A DNA stretch of 64,000 nt from Sinohyriopsis cumingii (taxonomy: Eukaryota > Mollusca > Bivalvia > Unionida > Unionidae): assembly GCA_028554795.2 (NCBI GenBank), contig CM068828.1, positions 12,916,314-12,980,313 on the forward strand, read 5' to 3'. The stretch's first letter is position 1. The number at the start of each line of letters is the position of its first letter. Shown here piece after piece: positions 26,234-39,520 of this stretch. Below the pieces are notes generated by a model. It saw nothing but the letters and a program-made list of their open reading frames with translations, had not been told where the DNA came from and made no database searches. The position numbers and the translations under genes are program-made.

Positions 26234-27659
26234 TAAATGAGTAACCTATTGTCAAATACTGTCCCTTTGTTTAAATTTAATGAATTCGAAACTAAACGGA
26301 AATAATGCTTGTCATAAATAGTCCCAAAAATGTATTAAATTAATATACAAATAGATGACTTCCGATAGGCTGTGATAAATTTAGATGTAAAATATAAATA
26401 TATCCATTAAATATAGTTATCGAAAAGTTATCAGATTTCTAGACCGGTCTTAAATATTGATGAGAATAACGAGTAGATCTTAATCAAAGTTAGTGGTCAT
26501 ATTTCCCATAACATTTTAACGAGCCAGTGCTCACATCTATTCAAAAACTGTTTTATATCTTGTTATAGTTAGTAGCAGTTACACTGAACAGAACAAAGGC
26601 TTGTCGAGTTACCGACCAACCCCACTGGAAGATTGCCAGTAACTATTATCCCAATCGTATGTGAAATACAGGGTATATAATACACCTCTTCCTGCGTATC
26701 CAGTTTTCATTTACAACATTTATGTGCCGAAGAAAATGTTTTAAATAATCAGTAAGCAACAAAAGAAGCACGAACATCTACGTATTTTGATAACAGAGAG
26801 TCTCAAACACCCTTTCCATTCAATTGCTGATGTATAAACAAACCTTTATAAGTGACAAGGATTGGAAAATATTGCACAAGAATCCAATGGCGTCTATACA
26901 TTTATTAACAACAACAACGTATTCATATTACCACTATACCTGTTGAGATCTGTACCCAATTGTGTCGCGTTTACAAGCATGAAATAATTTAGTTCTATTA
27001 AAATACGGATAATAGGTTTAAGCATCAAGCATAGTACTCAGAGAAAAGACACCCCACCTCAAAAGAAAAGAAAAACACAAAAGCAACAAAGTAAACAAGC
27101 ACATATCTGTCTAGACAGTATTCTAATCTACTGTAGTGTCATTTATTTTCGTTGGGCTGGTTTTGAAAAAAAGGCATTTTCGGTGGTACTTAAATTCGTG
27201 GTTTTGCCTGTCAAAATTTACATATTAGTAGGTATTTAATTTCATGGTTCAACCGCTACAAATACCTAAGATAAAGAATACAAAAATATAAAACTATGCT
27301 GACTCAAACGGCGGTCACTTTAATGTTTGAAACAATACTACCCCCTGTATGAGCACAAATTAAAGACCTGGCAAGTTCAATACTTACACCGTGTTTTCGA
27401 CCAAGTGAATAACATCAGTCAAAGCCGACTCAGCCAACAACACTAAAACAATAATTCCATCTCTATGAGCACAAATTAAACACCTGTCAAGATTAATCAC
27501 GTTTGAGTGCTCAACATCAAAAGGAAGCCGACGCAGCCAACAACACTAGGCCAATTGGTTATTAAAGTACATATGAATGATCTCTTATTTAAACCACTGT
27601 CCGTCAAGTTACACCATCAGTACTTTATGATGATCATGACGTTAACACAGTGGCTTCAG
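26234..27659. other. AT-rich non-coding DNA
   Basis: Around 27,145-27,260 a segment with TTCGTGGTTTTG-like motifs resembles one near 34,000-34,090 and is probably a dispersed repeat. No gene supported. Confidence 0.5.
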
Positions 27660-27682
27660 ATATAAACGTTTAAAGGATTTTA

Positions 27683-27960
27683 TTATTAATATTATAATGT
27701 TGTTGTTGTGGGGTTTAACGCCATTATTCAGCACACGATAGGCCATATATGGCGGCCAGTATTAATGGTGGAGGAAGAACCCGGGAAAACCCCGGGAAGA
27801 ACCACCGACCCACGAGAAGCTACTGGCATGCTCTCTCACATATCTACATTGGCTGAATCTGAGACTCGAACCGGCGCAGACAGAGGTGAGATGGCAGTGA
27901 TCCGTAACGGCGAACGCTTTAGACCACTCGGCCACTCGGGGCCCCTTATTAATATTATAA
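27683..27960 (-). mobile_element. SINE-B copy 3 with perfect 15-bp target duplication
   Basis: SINE at 27,698-27,945, minus orientation, with (GTT)n at its left edge. TTATTAATATTATAA flanks it exactly on both sides (27,683-27,697 and 27,946-27,960). The second copy of the host repeat has the same 15 bases once, uninterrupted, at 31,922-31,936, an empty site that proves the insertion boundaries. Confidence 0.95.
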
Positions 27961-28155
27961 AGTCCAAAAAGAAAGAAATGTTTTGAATAAATTACCCATA
28001 CTTAAAGATAAGATTAATTACTAACTATTAATATTACTATCTCGTAGAACCTTTTAATCTTAACACTGATAGGTGCAACAAACATTTGGGACAGGGTATG
28101 GACCGAACTTAGTCAGGAGCGCATAATGGTGTGATACCAATGCTGCTCGGCTAAC

Positions 28156-28342
28156 GGAATTACATCACAATTAATACTACACTGATATGGTATTACATCA
28201 CAATTAATACTACACTAATATGGTATTACATCACAATTGATACTACAATGATATGGTATTACATCACAATTAATACTACACAGATATGGTATTACATCAC
28301 AATTAATACTACACTGATATGGTATTACATCACAATTAATAA
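28156..28342. repeat. 33-bp minisatellite, about 5.6 copies
   Basis: Unit GGTATTACATCACAATTAAT followed by ACTACACTGATAT. It lies inside the segment that is absent from repeat R copy B. Confidence 0.93.
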
Positions 28343-28903
28343 TTCCAGTTCAGTACCCACGAATGTAGTTCTAGTCTATTTTTAGAACATTTTTTCCTCT
28401 CTCATTTTGGTGGTGATAGAAGAGTTTTATTTATGCATTTTGCTAGGGATTTAAAGGTAACTGTTTATTCTTGATAATATGAGCTCAGGATGTTGTTGTC
28501 TGTATGTATTTTGGCGACATTGCACAGCGAGTAATAAGGCCTTGGTGATGATCCGGAAGTGAAATATGTGTTCTGTTTACATGCTGTTATGTTGACAGTC
28601 AATCATCTAAAAAAAGAGCAGGTCAACCTTTGACAAGAACTTCGCCGTGAAGTCATCTTTGAAGGTATTTTAGATTAACATATGATTTGCATTGAATGTC
28701 ACACAGTGGAGAGGTGATTGCTGAGAAACAAATGTAGAGAACATATAGTAAAATTAATTGTGTACTACGTCCTAACGCGAGGTAGTACGGGTCACACCTG
28801 ATCTTCCCAAAGGGGCGGTCAATAAATAAGAACATCACGAACACAACAACATTGGAGATTAGAAGAACACATTAACAACTACGAGATAGTAAAACCACAT
28901 ACC

Positions 28904-31304
28904 GAACACACATTCAAAATTTTTTAAATAAAGGAAATAAAGTTATCATTGAAGAGTGGGACATTTTAAAGGAAAACTTTAAGAATAAAGCAATTAATTT
29001 TGCGAAAATAAGGATAGCAAAAATTAAAATGGAGAAAGAAGCGATAGAGAACTTGTTAAATAAGGATGATACACCAGAAACAAAAAACATTTTAAAAGAG
29101 AGACTAAATAAATTAATAAAAGAAGAACGGAAAGGAAGAGAAATCAGAGCAGGAAAATTTATTCAAATATATAAGAAGGCAGATGGACTATATAAAAGGG
29201 AAGAGCTAAGAAGGGGGTGGGGGAATGTTTGGAGATTTTAAAATTTGACAATAATGAGAAAACAATAGATACAAATAAAATTTTAAAGCATATAAAAGAG
29301 TTTTATACAAACTTATACAAATCCCAAGAGATAGATAATACTAAAATAGATGAATGCCTACAATAAATAGAATGCGAGATGATATTACCAAAACATAAGA
29401 ACTTATGTGAGGAATTCATCTCGATAAACGAAATTACAAATACAATTAAAAACCTGTCTAAAGGGAAATCACCAGGTAGAGATGGACTCACCGCGGAATT
29501 CTACATGAAGTTCTGCTGCGAGTTGTCGCCCATTTTAGAATGGTTGTATAACAATATTTTATTAAGGAATACTACATTGATATGCAAAGGGAAGGGAGAT
29601 ATGGAGGATTTAAAAAAACTGGAGGCCCATCTCTCTCCTAAATACAGATTACAAGATTTTAAGTAAGATATTAGCAGAACGTATTAGAAAGGGAATGGAC
29701 AAAATAATTAATATAAACCAAACATGATGGGCAAAAGGGAGTGATATCCAAAATAAAATATTAAGTATTAGGACAATAATAGATTATATCAACGATTCTG
29801 GCCAAAAAGGTGCTATGGTACTTTTTGACCAGGAAAAAGCATTCGATCGATTGGAACATAACTACATACAGAAAGTTCTAGAGAAATTTGGTTTTGGAAA
29901 TAATTTCCAAAAATGGACTAAAATCCTGTACAGTAAAATAACCTCAAGAGTACATGTAAATGGAGCGAGCACAGGAAAATTCGACATTAAAAGAACAGTG
30001 AGGCAAAGATGCCCGCTATCAATGCTATTATATATAATAGCAATAGAAATTCTAAGTATAAAAATAAGACTCAATAAGAAAATTGAAGGTATTAAAGTTC
30101 CAAATATCAGAGATGAGGTTAAAATGCTACAACATGCAGATGATTGCACAAACTTTATCAAGGATCCTAATTCCTTTAAACATCTTGAGAAGGAATTCGA
30201 AAAATTTGGGAAAGCCTCAGGATAAAAAATTAACCATGACAAAAATGAAATTTTGAAGATACGGAACTGGTGGGGGTACCATTCCGGTTTACCACCACAG
30301 CAAATAAAGGAAAGAGTTAAAGCCCTATGTGTTTATTTTGGGAAAGAAGAAGAGAAAGAAAACTGCAACCAAACGAAAATAAAAATAAACGAAAATGTGA
30401 AAATCTAGGCGCTCACGCCATTATGCCTCATGGACAGGCCCATGGAAGAGCTTGGAAAAACACCCCATATAGAAAACTTAGCATACACACAGAAACACAG
30501 GGGTTAAGAATGTACGGCATAGGGCATAGGGCATAGGGCTATCACATACTCCAAATGTCTTTCTTCCTTCTCAACTATACAGCTTCCGCACTGTATGGTT
30601 TCTACTTCCCCCTACGGGAAGTTTATAAAAAAAAAGTTTTGGAAACTGATTATTTAATTAAATAAGAGACGGCCTGCTCGAGCTGGCAGAAGTACAACAA
30701 ATAAATAAAGTATAGACCCTGGTTCGAGCACAGCTGGCCACATTCATAACTAGTACGAGAAACGACACAAATGATCACACACATGAAACACTCGGAATTT
30801 TTTTTATACAAATTATCACACCGTTTACTCGCCAAAATTCAAAATTAAAAATAAAATAAAATTTTTCAAATCAAACATCATTGGAGATTATACCCAATGA
30901 ATATATAACAGGACAACTGGGTGTTTAAATTTGATTTCCGGATGCTGTCCACACACTAAAACGATATAGCATACACACATTATAGCATATACACACAGCA
31001 CACATGGGACATAGGCAAACCCTAGCAAGGGTCAACTACAAAACTAGGGAAGGAATTCTGAGTAAGGTGTTTAAAACCTAGCTCGGATGAACAACCCTAT
31101 AGACTACATTTTGGAATTTTAAAATACCCCAACAAAATTTCAAAATGTTTGTTCAAAATCCTTTTATAAAATAAACAAACAACACACCTTTGGGGGATAC
31201 ATTTACACATAAAACACCTTATATTTTTTTGGAAACGTGGGGGCGGGGCTGATCTGTTTGGTGCCCCCCCCCCAAAAAAAAAAGAACATACACCCACACA
31301 ATTA
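28904..31304 (+). mobile_element. 5'-truncated LINE inserted into repeat R
   Basis: The inserted segment is about 28,923-31,284. It ends in an 11-A tract (31,274-31,284) and is flanked by diverged ~20-bp duplications (GAACACACATTC-AAAATT at 28,904 and GAACATACACCCACACAATT at 31,285); copy B shows a single site at 32,764. The insert carries ORF2 remnants from the linker before the reverse transcriptase to beyond its active site, and lacks the endonuclease, as expected for 5' truncation. Confidence 0.82.
29029..30400 (+). pseudogene. LINE reverse transcriptase remnant
   Basis: Fragments in shifting frames: a charged linker (29,029-29,241), the RT region with GKSPGRDGLTAEFY (about 29,460-29,510), then FDQEKAFDRLEH (29,823) and a palm region in which the glycine of the usual QGCPLS motif is Arg (RQRCPLS, about 30,003) and the catalytic YADD motif reads HADD (about 30,134). 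Remnants continue to about 30,400 (ALCVYFGK). Several frameshifts separate these pieces. The pattern resembles the L1/Tx1 group, but the clade is not certain. It is dead. Confidence 0.88.
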
Positions 31305-31889
31305 AGTTTGACCTTACCTGTTTTTCCTTTTATATTCTTCCATTTTTCTACAAAAAAGAGAAAATAATTAGATTGAAACCTGGTTGGGAAAACAATTTCA
31401 TTTGTGAAGAGCCATAACCCTACTAGACCACCATACTTTTCTAGATAGTCCTTCTAAAATAATACAACTTGAATAAAGATTTTATTCCTCAATTGCCGTC
31501 CAAACAAAAACAGAAGCATACATAACAATATAGCAATACACATATAACAAACACTGGACACCATTGATCTTTGGCAAAGATCACTAATTAAAGAAGACTC
31601 AATAAACCATCCTAGGTTTATTCAAATTGAGTCTATACAAAACACTAGTTTAGAACAGTTCATAAATCCTAATCCAAAATTTAACTTTTTAAAATAAAAT
31701 CTAAATTCTATTTGTACACATGTACAATCAGATATAAAAACATTTAATCTTTCGGCAATATTGGGTCCTCTCTATGATGACTCTGAGAGGGACCGCACCA
31801 ATAAAGGTAAAGATATAAATAAAAGAAGCACAACTACAGAAACAGAGAGGAGTGCAAGACAGCCACTTCCTTTATACGAATGATATTTG

Positions 31890-33320
31890 TGATGATTTGT
31901 ATAAAGATTTAAAGAACTTTATTATTAATATTATAAAGTCCAAAAAGGGATAAGTTTTGAATAAATAACCCTTGAAGGGAAAAGTATGAAGGTGGGAGGA
32001 GGGGGCGGGTGGGGGATGGACTACGGTTAATCATTCCATTAGGGGGTGGCACCAGCCAGTGAACAGGGCCGGGTTCGGCTCCCCACCCTTTCACTACACC
32101 CCCATCACCTTCGTACATGATCAAATTAAAAACTTTAAATTTAAAATTCCTAAAATTTAAAAATATAGGCAAATTAATATACTATTCATCACATACATTA
32201 TTAGGCAGTTTTCTAAATGTAATATGGCTGCCCGTTCTAATTTGTTGATATAATATGAGATGGGAGACAGAGACGGGTGGGGATGGAACTGGTATATCGT
32301 CCATTAGGGACAGATTCCTTAAGAGGATAAGATCCATTCTCTCACGCCCTCCCATAGTCACTAATCTCATTCCTGCTCTTGCAAAACTAATAATATTACA
32401 ATAAAATACCTTTTTTTAATTAAAATTTTCATCATTTGTTTTTCTCTCTCCCTCCCATCTAGTAAGGAGGTATGCCATACTTAAAGATAAGATTAATTAC
32501 TAACTATTAATATTACTATCTCGTAGAACCTTTTAATCTTAACACTGATAGGTGCAACAAACATTTGGGACAGGGTATGGACCGAACTTAGTCTGGAGCG
32601 CATAATGGTGTGATACCAATGCTACTACGTCCTAACGCGAAGTAGTACGGGTCACACCTGATCTTCCCAAAAGGCGGTCAATAAATAAGAACATCACGAA
32701 CACAACAACATTGGGGAGTAGAAGAACACCACTAACAACTACGAGATAGTAAAAGCACACACAGAACATACACTCACACAATTTAACTTAAGCGTACCTG
32801 TTTTTCCTTTTATTTTCTTCCATGTTTTCTATATAAAAGAATAATTAGATAGAAACCGTGTAGTGAAAACAACTCCATTTGTGAAGAGCCATAACCCTAC
32901 CAGACCACCATACTTTTCTAGATAGTCCTTCTAAAATAATACAACTTGAATAAAGATTTTATTCCTCAATTGCCGTCCAAACAAAAACACAAGCATAAAT
33001 AACAATATAGCAATACACATAAAACAAAAACTGGACACCATTGATCTTTGGCAAAGATCACTAACTAAAGAAGACATCATTAAACCATCCTAGATTTATC
33101 CAAATTGAGTCTATATAAAACACAAGTTTAGGACAGTGCATAAACCCTAATCCAAAATTTATAACATTTTATCTAAATTCTATTTACTTTTACACGTGCA
33201 CAATCACAGGTAATGGAACAACATACAGACAAAACCATTTAATTATTCGGCAATAGGGGGTCCTCTCTATGATGGTTCTGAGAGGGACCGCACCAATAAA
33301 GGTAAAGAGTGGTAAAATTC
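31890..33320 (+). repeat. dispersed repeat R, copy B
   Basis: Head-to-tail second copy of R without the SINE, the 33-bp-repeat segment or the LINE. Relative to copy A it carries extra DNA at about 31,972-32,473 (including a GC-rich patch near 31,990-32,090), either an insertion here or a deletion in copy A. It ends with GAGGGACCGCACCAATAAAG at about 33,280-33,299. Confidence 0.83.
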
Positions 33321-34340
33321 AACTTAGACACCCTAAGAATGGATAATTGCAGCTCACGGGACAATGAGTGAAATATCGGATCTAAGTATCAGTGGTTTTG
33401 AGAAACCTGGACTTGTTTAATTCAGCAATTTGGGGATAATTTACCTGAGAAGCATTTGTGAATACCACGAGCCTTGAGTGACGCGATGTTGATGCAATGG
33501 TTTGTCCAAATATATGTGAAGTGTGATCTTTAATACTTTGCTGTAATTAATGTACATGCATAGTGTTTCATTAATAATAGTGTTTCAAGAAATAGTTATA
33601 GTATTTTACAGGATTGTTGTTCTTTTGGATTAAAAATGCATGGGCAAAATGAAATGTGCTTTCAGAAGGATTTAAATGTTTCAACAACAGTTGTACTGGA
33701 ATGAACGATCGATTTGAATAAGTATTAAACTTAAAGTTCATATACTGTTTTTTTATTTATTATTGTTTCTTTCATTTTCAGTATTGCCATTGTTTGAATG
33801 CCTTATGCTTTTTCTCTATTTTTTCTCTATCCTTACTTACCTCACATATCGATTTAAGGCAGTGAGTGTAAAATTACGGCTATCGAACGTGTGCATTGAA
33901 ACGATATAAAATGATTTATACTCTCAATACTAGTAGCTGTGTTAATATCTAGGAATGAAACACTAAGAAAACTGGGTGGGGTGGGGTCATCATCCTACGT
34001 GTCTCATTTTTCGTTGGGGATTGATTTAAATTCGAGGTTCGGGGCAGCAACGAAAACCACGAAAATTGATCCCCACGAAAATTGATGATACTACAGAATT
34101 TGAAAAGTGTCCCCTGTTAGATGCATTCAGTTAAATGAATTGCTTATTGGAATATTGACATTTGGGTCGTACCAGATTATGAATGGTTTTCAGCTGTTCA
34201 AATTAAAATCTGAGCGAGTTTCCATGCTATGGTTTGAGAGTTTAGGCCAAATTAAATTCCACCAAAATTAATTGGCATATTTACAGACATTCTATGGGAC
34301 GATGGTAATTTTATCAATATCAATAGATGAATAACGCTTT
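33321..34340. other. non-coding DNA with a small inverted repeat
   Basis: Near 34,006-34,088, TTTTCGTTGGGGATTGATTT is mirrored by AAATTGATCCCCACGAAAAT, with repeated CCACGAAAATTGAT. This resembles a dispersed foldback repeat. No gene supported. Confidence 0.55.
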
Positions 34341-34399
34341 TACGATTCTATGATCTTCATTTTTTCTAAAGTTCTCAAGGCGTTTCATCCCATTAAGAT

Positions 34400-36445
34400 T
34401 GCACAATACCACTTATACATTTCTGTTTTGGTTTCTATTGTAATTTTTGATTTCTTTTTCTATTTGTTGTTGTTGTTGTTTTTGTCCAGTCTGTTGCTTT
34501 TGCTGTTCTTTCTTGTTTTGTTTAAGGTTATGTTTGTCCTCATTTTGTTGCACTTTCTGTCTTACTGTCCCCTTGTTTCTGATTCTCTTGCTGTTGTTGT
34601 TGTATTTGTCATGACAGTTGTTGTTGTTGTTGTTGCTGTTGGTGTTTTATGCATTTGTACGGAGTATGCCCCGTTTCTCCGCATCTGTTACATATTCTAT
34701 GGTAGATGCAGCCCTTGTACCATGTTTTAACCATAAAACCGTAAATTAAAGGTCCTTTTGATTTCCTTCAGCTTGGTCTTTTCGATTTCAACTATTCCGA
34801 TTCCATTATAGATGGAAAATTCTGGGACTTTTGCCAGTCTTGAGTTTTCAACTTTGATTCCAAATTTCTTTTGGAAGCATTCTGCAGTGTCCTCTAGGGG
34901 TATGTCCATGGGGATATCAGACAGGTGGAGTTCATCTGTTCTTGATCTTCTTTGGTATTGGTTCCGTTTTTTGCACTGCTACCATTTCTCCCATGATGTT
35001 TATTTCTCTATACGGTAAGACCGGTGAGTTCCCTCGTGGTGTTACTATGTAGCCTGAAATTTTAGCTATGTTCAAGGGGAGTTGGAAACTTATGTCCGAG
35101 TTGAAGGATGAGGTGAGGGTTCCAGTGAGTAGAAAACCGAAGGCTCTCCTCCCATCCCTCCCCTCGTTCTCGTTCGACCCCCAGCACTTTACATATAAGT
35201 ACTTAATATCATTTAATTAATAGCCTAATTTTGAAAGGAGTGGCAGAATTACAGTTGTATATTTGTATACCAATGGCACAGTAGTACTGAGGCACAGGAT
35301 GGCCCCCTATAATTTGATTCTTTTGGTAGGTAAAAGCCAGAAATATTTTCCTGAGGTGAGAGGTGAGGCCGGGGCTTCAGTTCGCATTTCGCGGTAGACG
35401 CCTCTACGCGGGCGGTAAACCGAAGCCCCTTCCTCACCTCCCCCCCCCCCCCCGGTTAATAACTATGAAGACAGGCTATCTTGCTTTGTACTTTTCTGTT
35501 TTTGGAGGGTGTTCTCTCCTGTTTGATATTCTCAGACCAGTTCGGGAGGCCCTCCTGCCCTACTTGTAAATGTTTGCTATATTGTCTGTTTTGTTATATT
35601 GTATATTGTTTTTTCAGCTTTGAATCAGAAGCTCAGTACTGTTTTGTTCTTTGTTTTGTTTTAAAATTCAAATTTATTTGATATAAATGTTTTCCTTTTA
35701 ATCTAACATTCATCATTTTGTAGAAAGAATTCTTTTGCCATCCTCATTTCTTCCTCTCCTTTCAGCCCTCTTCTTTTCTCTCTTCTCTTGATTCTAAAAA
35801 TTTCTCATTTAGAGTATAATGTTTCTGTAGTTATTGTTGTTGTTGATGATTTGAGTATCTGTTTTTCCGTATTTTGTTCGCCTTGCGTAGTTCTCTTTGA
35901 TAATTGTTTTTCCGTATCTGGATCCCCTTGTGGATTTGTCCCTTGTACATTTGTTTGCTTCTGGTTATTTACTATGTCTCTATTCTCTGTCACTTGTCCT
36001 GCTGTTGTTGTTTTAATTGTTACTTTAGTCTCTCCAATCTGTGTTGCTGCAGTTGTTATTGAGGCTTGTGCTTTCTGGTCAGTTATTGGTTTCTCTTGTA
36101 TTCTGTTTTTTGTGCTGTTGTTGTTTCTGTTGCTTCTGTTGTTCCAGTTTCTGCTGTTGTCGTTGTTGATCCTTTTGTCCAGTTTGTTGTTACTGAGGCT
36201 TGTGCTTTCTGGTCTTTTATTTGTTTCTCTTGTATTCTGTTTTATTTGCTGTTGTTGTTTATGTTGTTCTAATTTCTCTTGTTATCGTTGTTGGTTCTTT
36301 TATCCAGTTTGTCCAGTTTGTTGTTGTTGCTTTTGGTTCCCTTGTCGTTGTAGTTATTATTGTGGGTGATGTATTTGTTCTCTCTGCAGCTGGTTTATGG
36401 TTCGTATTTTTTGTTCTGGTTGTTGTTTCCCAAGTGCAACACTAA
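34400..36445 (-). pseudogene. LINE ORF1 (Gag-like) remnant with CCHC zinc knuckle
   Basis: The plus strand looks like (TTG)n-rich low complexity, but the minus strand reads as protein. From 36,440 downward comes a Thr/Gln/Lys-rich N-terminal region with in-frame repeats (GDPDTEKQ and GEQNTEKQ, 35,805-35,993). Then a conserved-looking domain follows (DELHLSDIPMDIPLEDTAEC, 34,909 and upstream; FGIKVENSRLAKVPEFS to 34,730) and, after a one-base frame change, a zinc knuckle CNRCGETGHTPYKC at about 34,650-34,690 and a poly-Gln tail. Frame changes show it is degraded. No reverse transcriptase follows on this strand. A 134-bp direct duplication lies at 36,054 and 36,188. Confidence 0.68.
35360..35440. 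repeat. GC-rich hairpin inside the LINE remnant
   Basis: GAGGTGAGGCCGGGGCTTC (35,360-35,378) pairs with GAAGCCCCTTCCTCACCTC (35,422-35,440), 17 of 19 positions, followed by a run of about 13 C. It interrupts the ORF1 remnant between about 35,130 and 35,460. Confidence 0.75.
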
Positions 36446-36449
36446 AAGG

Positions 36450-37160
36450 CACTCATTAGTACTGAAAGTAATTTAATATAAAGGCATGGATGATTTCATC
36501 AAATATTTTCTGTTCTTTGCCCATTCATAATCATTATGGACCCCCCTAACCTTACTTTGCACTGTTTGGTCGATGTTTAGTTCATCGTAATTTACGCAGT
36601 ATCAAATGATGTTAAGCTTCGACATGACATTATATAATTGGAAAGAGATGTTGTTTAAAAAACTGAAAATATGTATCCTGATTAGATACAAATCGCCCCC
36701 TCCACGATCTCGTCTGCCTTCATGCCAAAATGATAATGTGTCATCGATTCCCTAAAATACATATGATTTTGCTAAAGCTGTTTCACATCATGTAAGCCAT
36801 TTCTGAGTTTCTTTCAAACAAAACAAAGGCACTTATATATTTCATTATTCTATGGTTGTTTTCATTTTTTTTTCAATCTTCTAATCCTCTGTGTTCGTGT
36901 AGTTGTTTAGAAAGTGGTTCAGCCAGCCGTATGGGATATAAGGATCTTTGGATTGTCACGCACTGATTTAAGTTGTCACATATATTTTTACAAGGCTTTA
37001 AAAGCTGTGTGCATGGTAACAGAGGTTACAAAACAATTGGCACAGCGAAACCACGAGGTTATATGTGATTGGCCAACCATACAGAGCCTATATCATCTAA
37101 TGAAGCTAATAGTAGCTTTGATTTGTAAAGTGTCTCTCGTGTAAATAATTGTTTGATTTT
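36450..37160. other. AT-rich non-coding DNA
   Basis: Nothing supported. Confidence 0.5.
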
Positions 37161-37405
37161 CTAAGTTCCTGGCGTGTACAGTAGGCTTGATTCGCAGAGT
37201 ATCTGGCGTGTACAGTAGGTTTGATTTGCTAAGTTCCTTGCGTGTACAGTAGGTTTGATTTGCTATGTTCCCGGCGTGTATAGTATTTTTGATTTGCTAA
37301 GTTCCTGGCGTGTATAGTAGGTTTGATTTGCTAAGTTCCTGGCGTGTACAGTAGGTTTGATTTCTCAAAGTATCTGGCGTGTACATTAGGTTTGATTTAC
37401 AAAGT
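37161..37405. repeat. 34-bp minisatellite, about 7 copies
   Basis: Unit GGCGTGTACAGTAGGTTTGA followed by TTTGCTAAGTTCCT, with scattered substitutions. Confidence 0.93.
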
Positions 37406-39520
37406 GGGTGATCTGTTCTTTCCACGCTTTTGTGTCCACTATACTTTGTAACTGTACTTTGTACAGGATTTTGAGATGTCTCCAATTTGTAGATCATGTA
37501 GGATATCTGAAAAAGGAAGATACAATTTGAAAATGACAGCAGCGCCGCAAACCAAATTTTTTCCTCTATACATCTGCTGTCATATTGTATTGCAATGGTA
37601 TCCATCTACTTGAGATCATCAATTTGTTCTAAGTAGTTTTGTTCAATTCGCTGCAAAACATATACACAGGAGCTATTGAAAATCGATTATGTATAATTAG
37701 GGTGTCAATTAAAGTGTCCATTTTGTCTCTTCAGTGCTAATCCTTGTGATCCCAACTGGAATACTTCCTCCGTGGTTATTTTTACGTCTGTGAGAGGTTT
37801 TATAAGGAAGATTTTTTGGGGGGTGGGGTGGTTGATCAAGCTGTAGTAATCTATTTGTGAAGCCCGAGTGCTCAGAGTGAGCAATATTGTCAGTAAATAT
37901 CCCTGATCCACATACACATACTTTCAGTGTGATATAACATTTTAACTCGTGATCCGATTACTAAAGATTACTGATGTTTTCAAGTCGCTTACTTAAACAC
38001 ACATTCCTGCCATAATATTTCATCAGTAAGTGCTTCATAATACATTTGTGGCACTATGGCTCAGTTCAGGCACTAAAGTTGTGTTGGAACGGATCAGTAA
38101 GGCATGAAAATTCATTTCGTAAAAATATACAATTCGAGGCTTTAAATACGCTGCAAAACCAAAGAGACAGCAGTGGCTTATGCACAGACATGAAATGAAA
38201 CAAAGAATATAGTAGGATTGTGACAGATACTGCAAAGAAAATGTAAAGACTATACTGTACAACGTATAGCATTAAGGGAAGCAACCCTATGCAAAATAGT
38301 AGTTATAAATACTGAATTGCACGGATTATCTGAGACCATGAGAGATTTTGCCAGGCACATTTTCTCCTTGACCCAAACGCAAACATTCTCCATGCCCAAA
38401 CATATTATTGTACTTTTGGTTCAACTGTAAACCACAACAATTTAAATAGATCTGCGATGGTATCAAACGGCATTAAATTAGAGCATGAAAATATCTATGT
38501 TAGGGGCAACATACGGTACAAAATGTGCAAAGTATTAGAGTATTGCAATTACCAATCTTATGTCATATATGATCAATTTCTCTGCATGGCAGTACCAGTC
38601 ATGTCAGTTTGTACTGTAACTATGCATCTTAATATTTAATACAGCTTTCAGCCCCCACCTCACCTCCCCTACGTCGTCGCTCATACCAGAATGCTGTTAT
38701 TGTCTACATGACTTTTATACCGTGTAAGCCCATTCTGAGTTTAATTCAAACTAAGTAGACAAACTCATATACTGCGTGCAAGTGCGTTTGTTTTCAACTT
38801 CTCAACTTTTCTGTTTCTTTTACTTTTATGCAGTAGTTTAGACAGTCACCCTGAGATTTTTATGGACTGGATTTTTATTTCTCGCACACATAACCTTTTA
38901 ATACGTCTGCACTTAACTAGCTTAACAGGATTACTGTATTTGATAGTCTAAAACACGTAATCTATGCCTCATGCAATTGTATCAGTTGGCATCATGACGA
39001 CATCCCAACCAGTCGAGACTGAGAAATCTGAATTGATACATCGGTAGATTGCAAATCGAATTACGGACTTTTTGAAAGACATTTAAAGATGTGAACACTG
39101 CAAAAAATGCTTCAAAATAATAGTTCAAAACTGGAATATTGTCATGTTATTTGATCATTTGACACCCAAATTCGAAATTTAACGTAATAAAGAATAAATT
39201 CAGATAGGTGCCGCACGCTGGGTTCCTGATAATTATTCATATCATTCACGTTATCTGTAAAACGTAGCGACACATTGTAACGAAATCGAAAGCATTTAAA
39301 TGCCAACCAAACAATGGTCCAAAAACTCACTCGCTAAAGTTATACCATGCAAAAGGTACCATGATAATCTATGGATCTATTCCAGTAAATTCTGAAAAGA
39401 AAGGTCTTCAGTCGGTGCATATTTAAAACAGAAAATATTGCAAAGTTTTTGCTACGAAAGAGCCATCACAAACTGTAAGTCGTCTTAATGAACAGTGACG
39501 CACGCGCGACATCAATGTGT
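37406..39520. other. AT-rich non-coding DNA
   Basis: No gene or repeat family recognised. Confidence 0.5.

Larger units (their letters stand above)
27660..31830 (+). repeat. dispersed repeat R, copy A, with nested insertions
   Basis: Segments at 27,660-27,697, 27,961-28,146, 28,764-28,922 and 31,285-31,830 are collinear with the second copy at 31,890-33,320. Landmarks are GTGCAACAAACATTTGGGAC, CTACGTCCTAACGCGA, TTGATCTTTGGCAAAGATCA and GAGGGACCGCACCAATAAAG. Copy A is interrupted by a SINE (27,698-27,945), by a segment with 33-bp repeats (28,147-28,763) and by a LINE (28,923-31,284). The class of R is unknown and I see no coding region in R itself. Confidence 0.85.

Noticed and set aside
28156..28342. 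CRISPR-like array from regular 33-bp repeats
   Set aside because: The repeats are contiguous with no unique spacers; a eukaryotic minisatellite.
35788..36445. Plus-strand hydrophobic ORFs suggesting a membrane protein
   Set aside because: They are the antisense of a Thr/Gln-rich LINE ORF1 that has a zinc knuckle on the minus strand.
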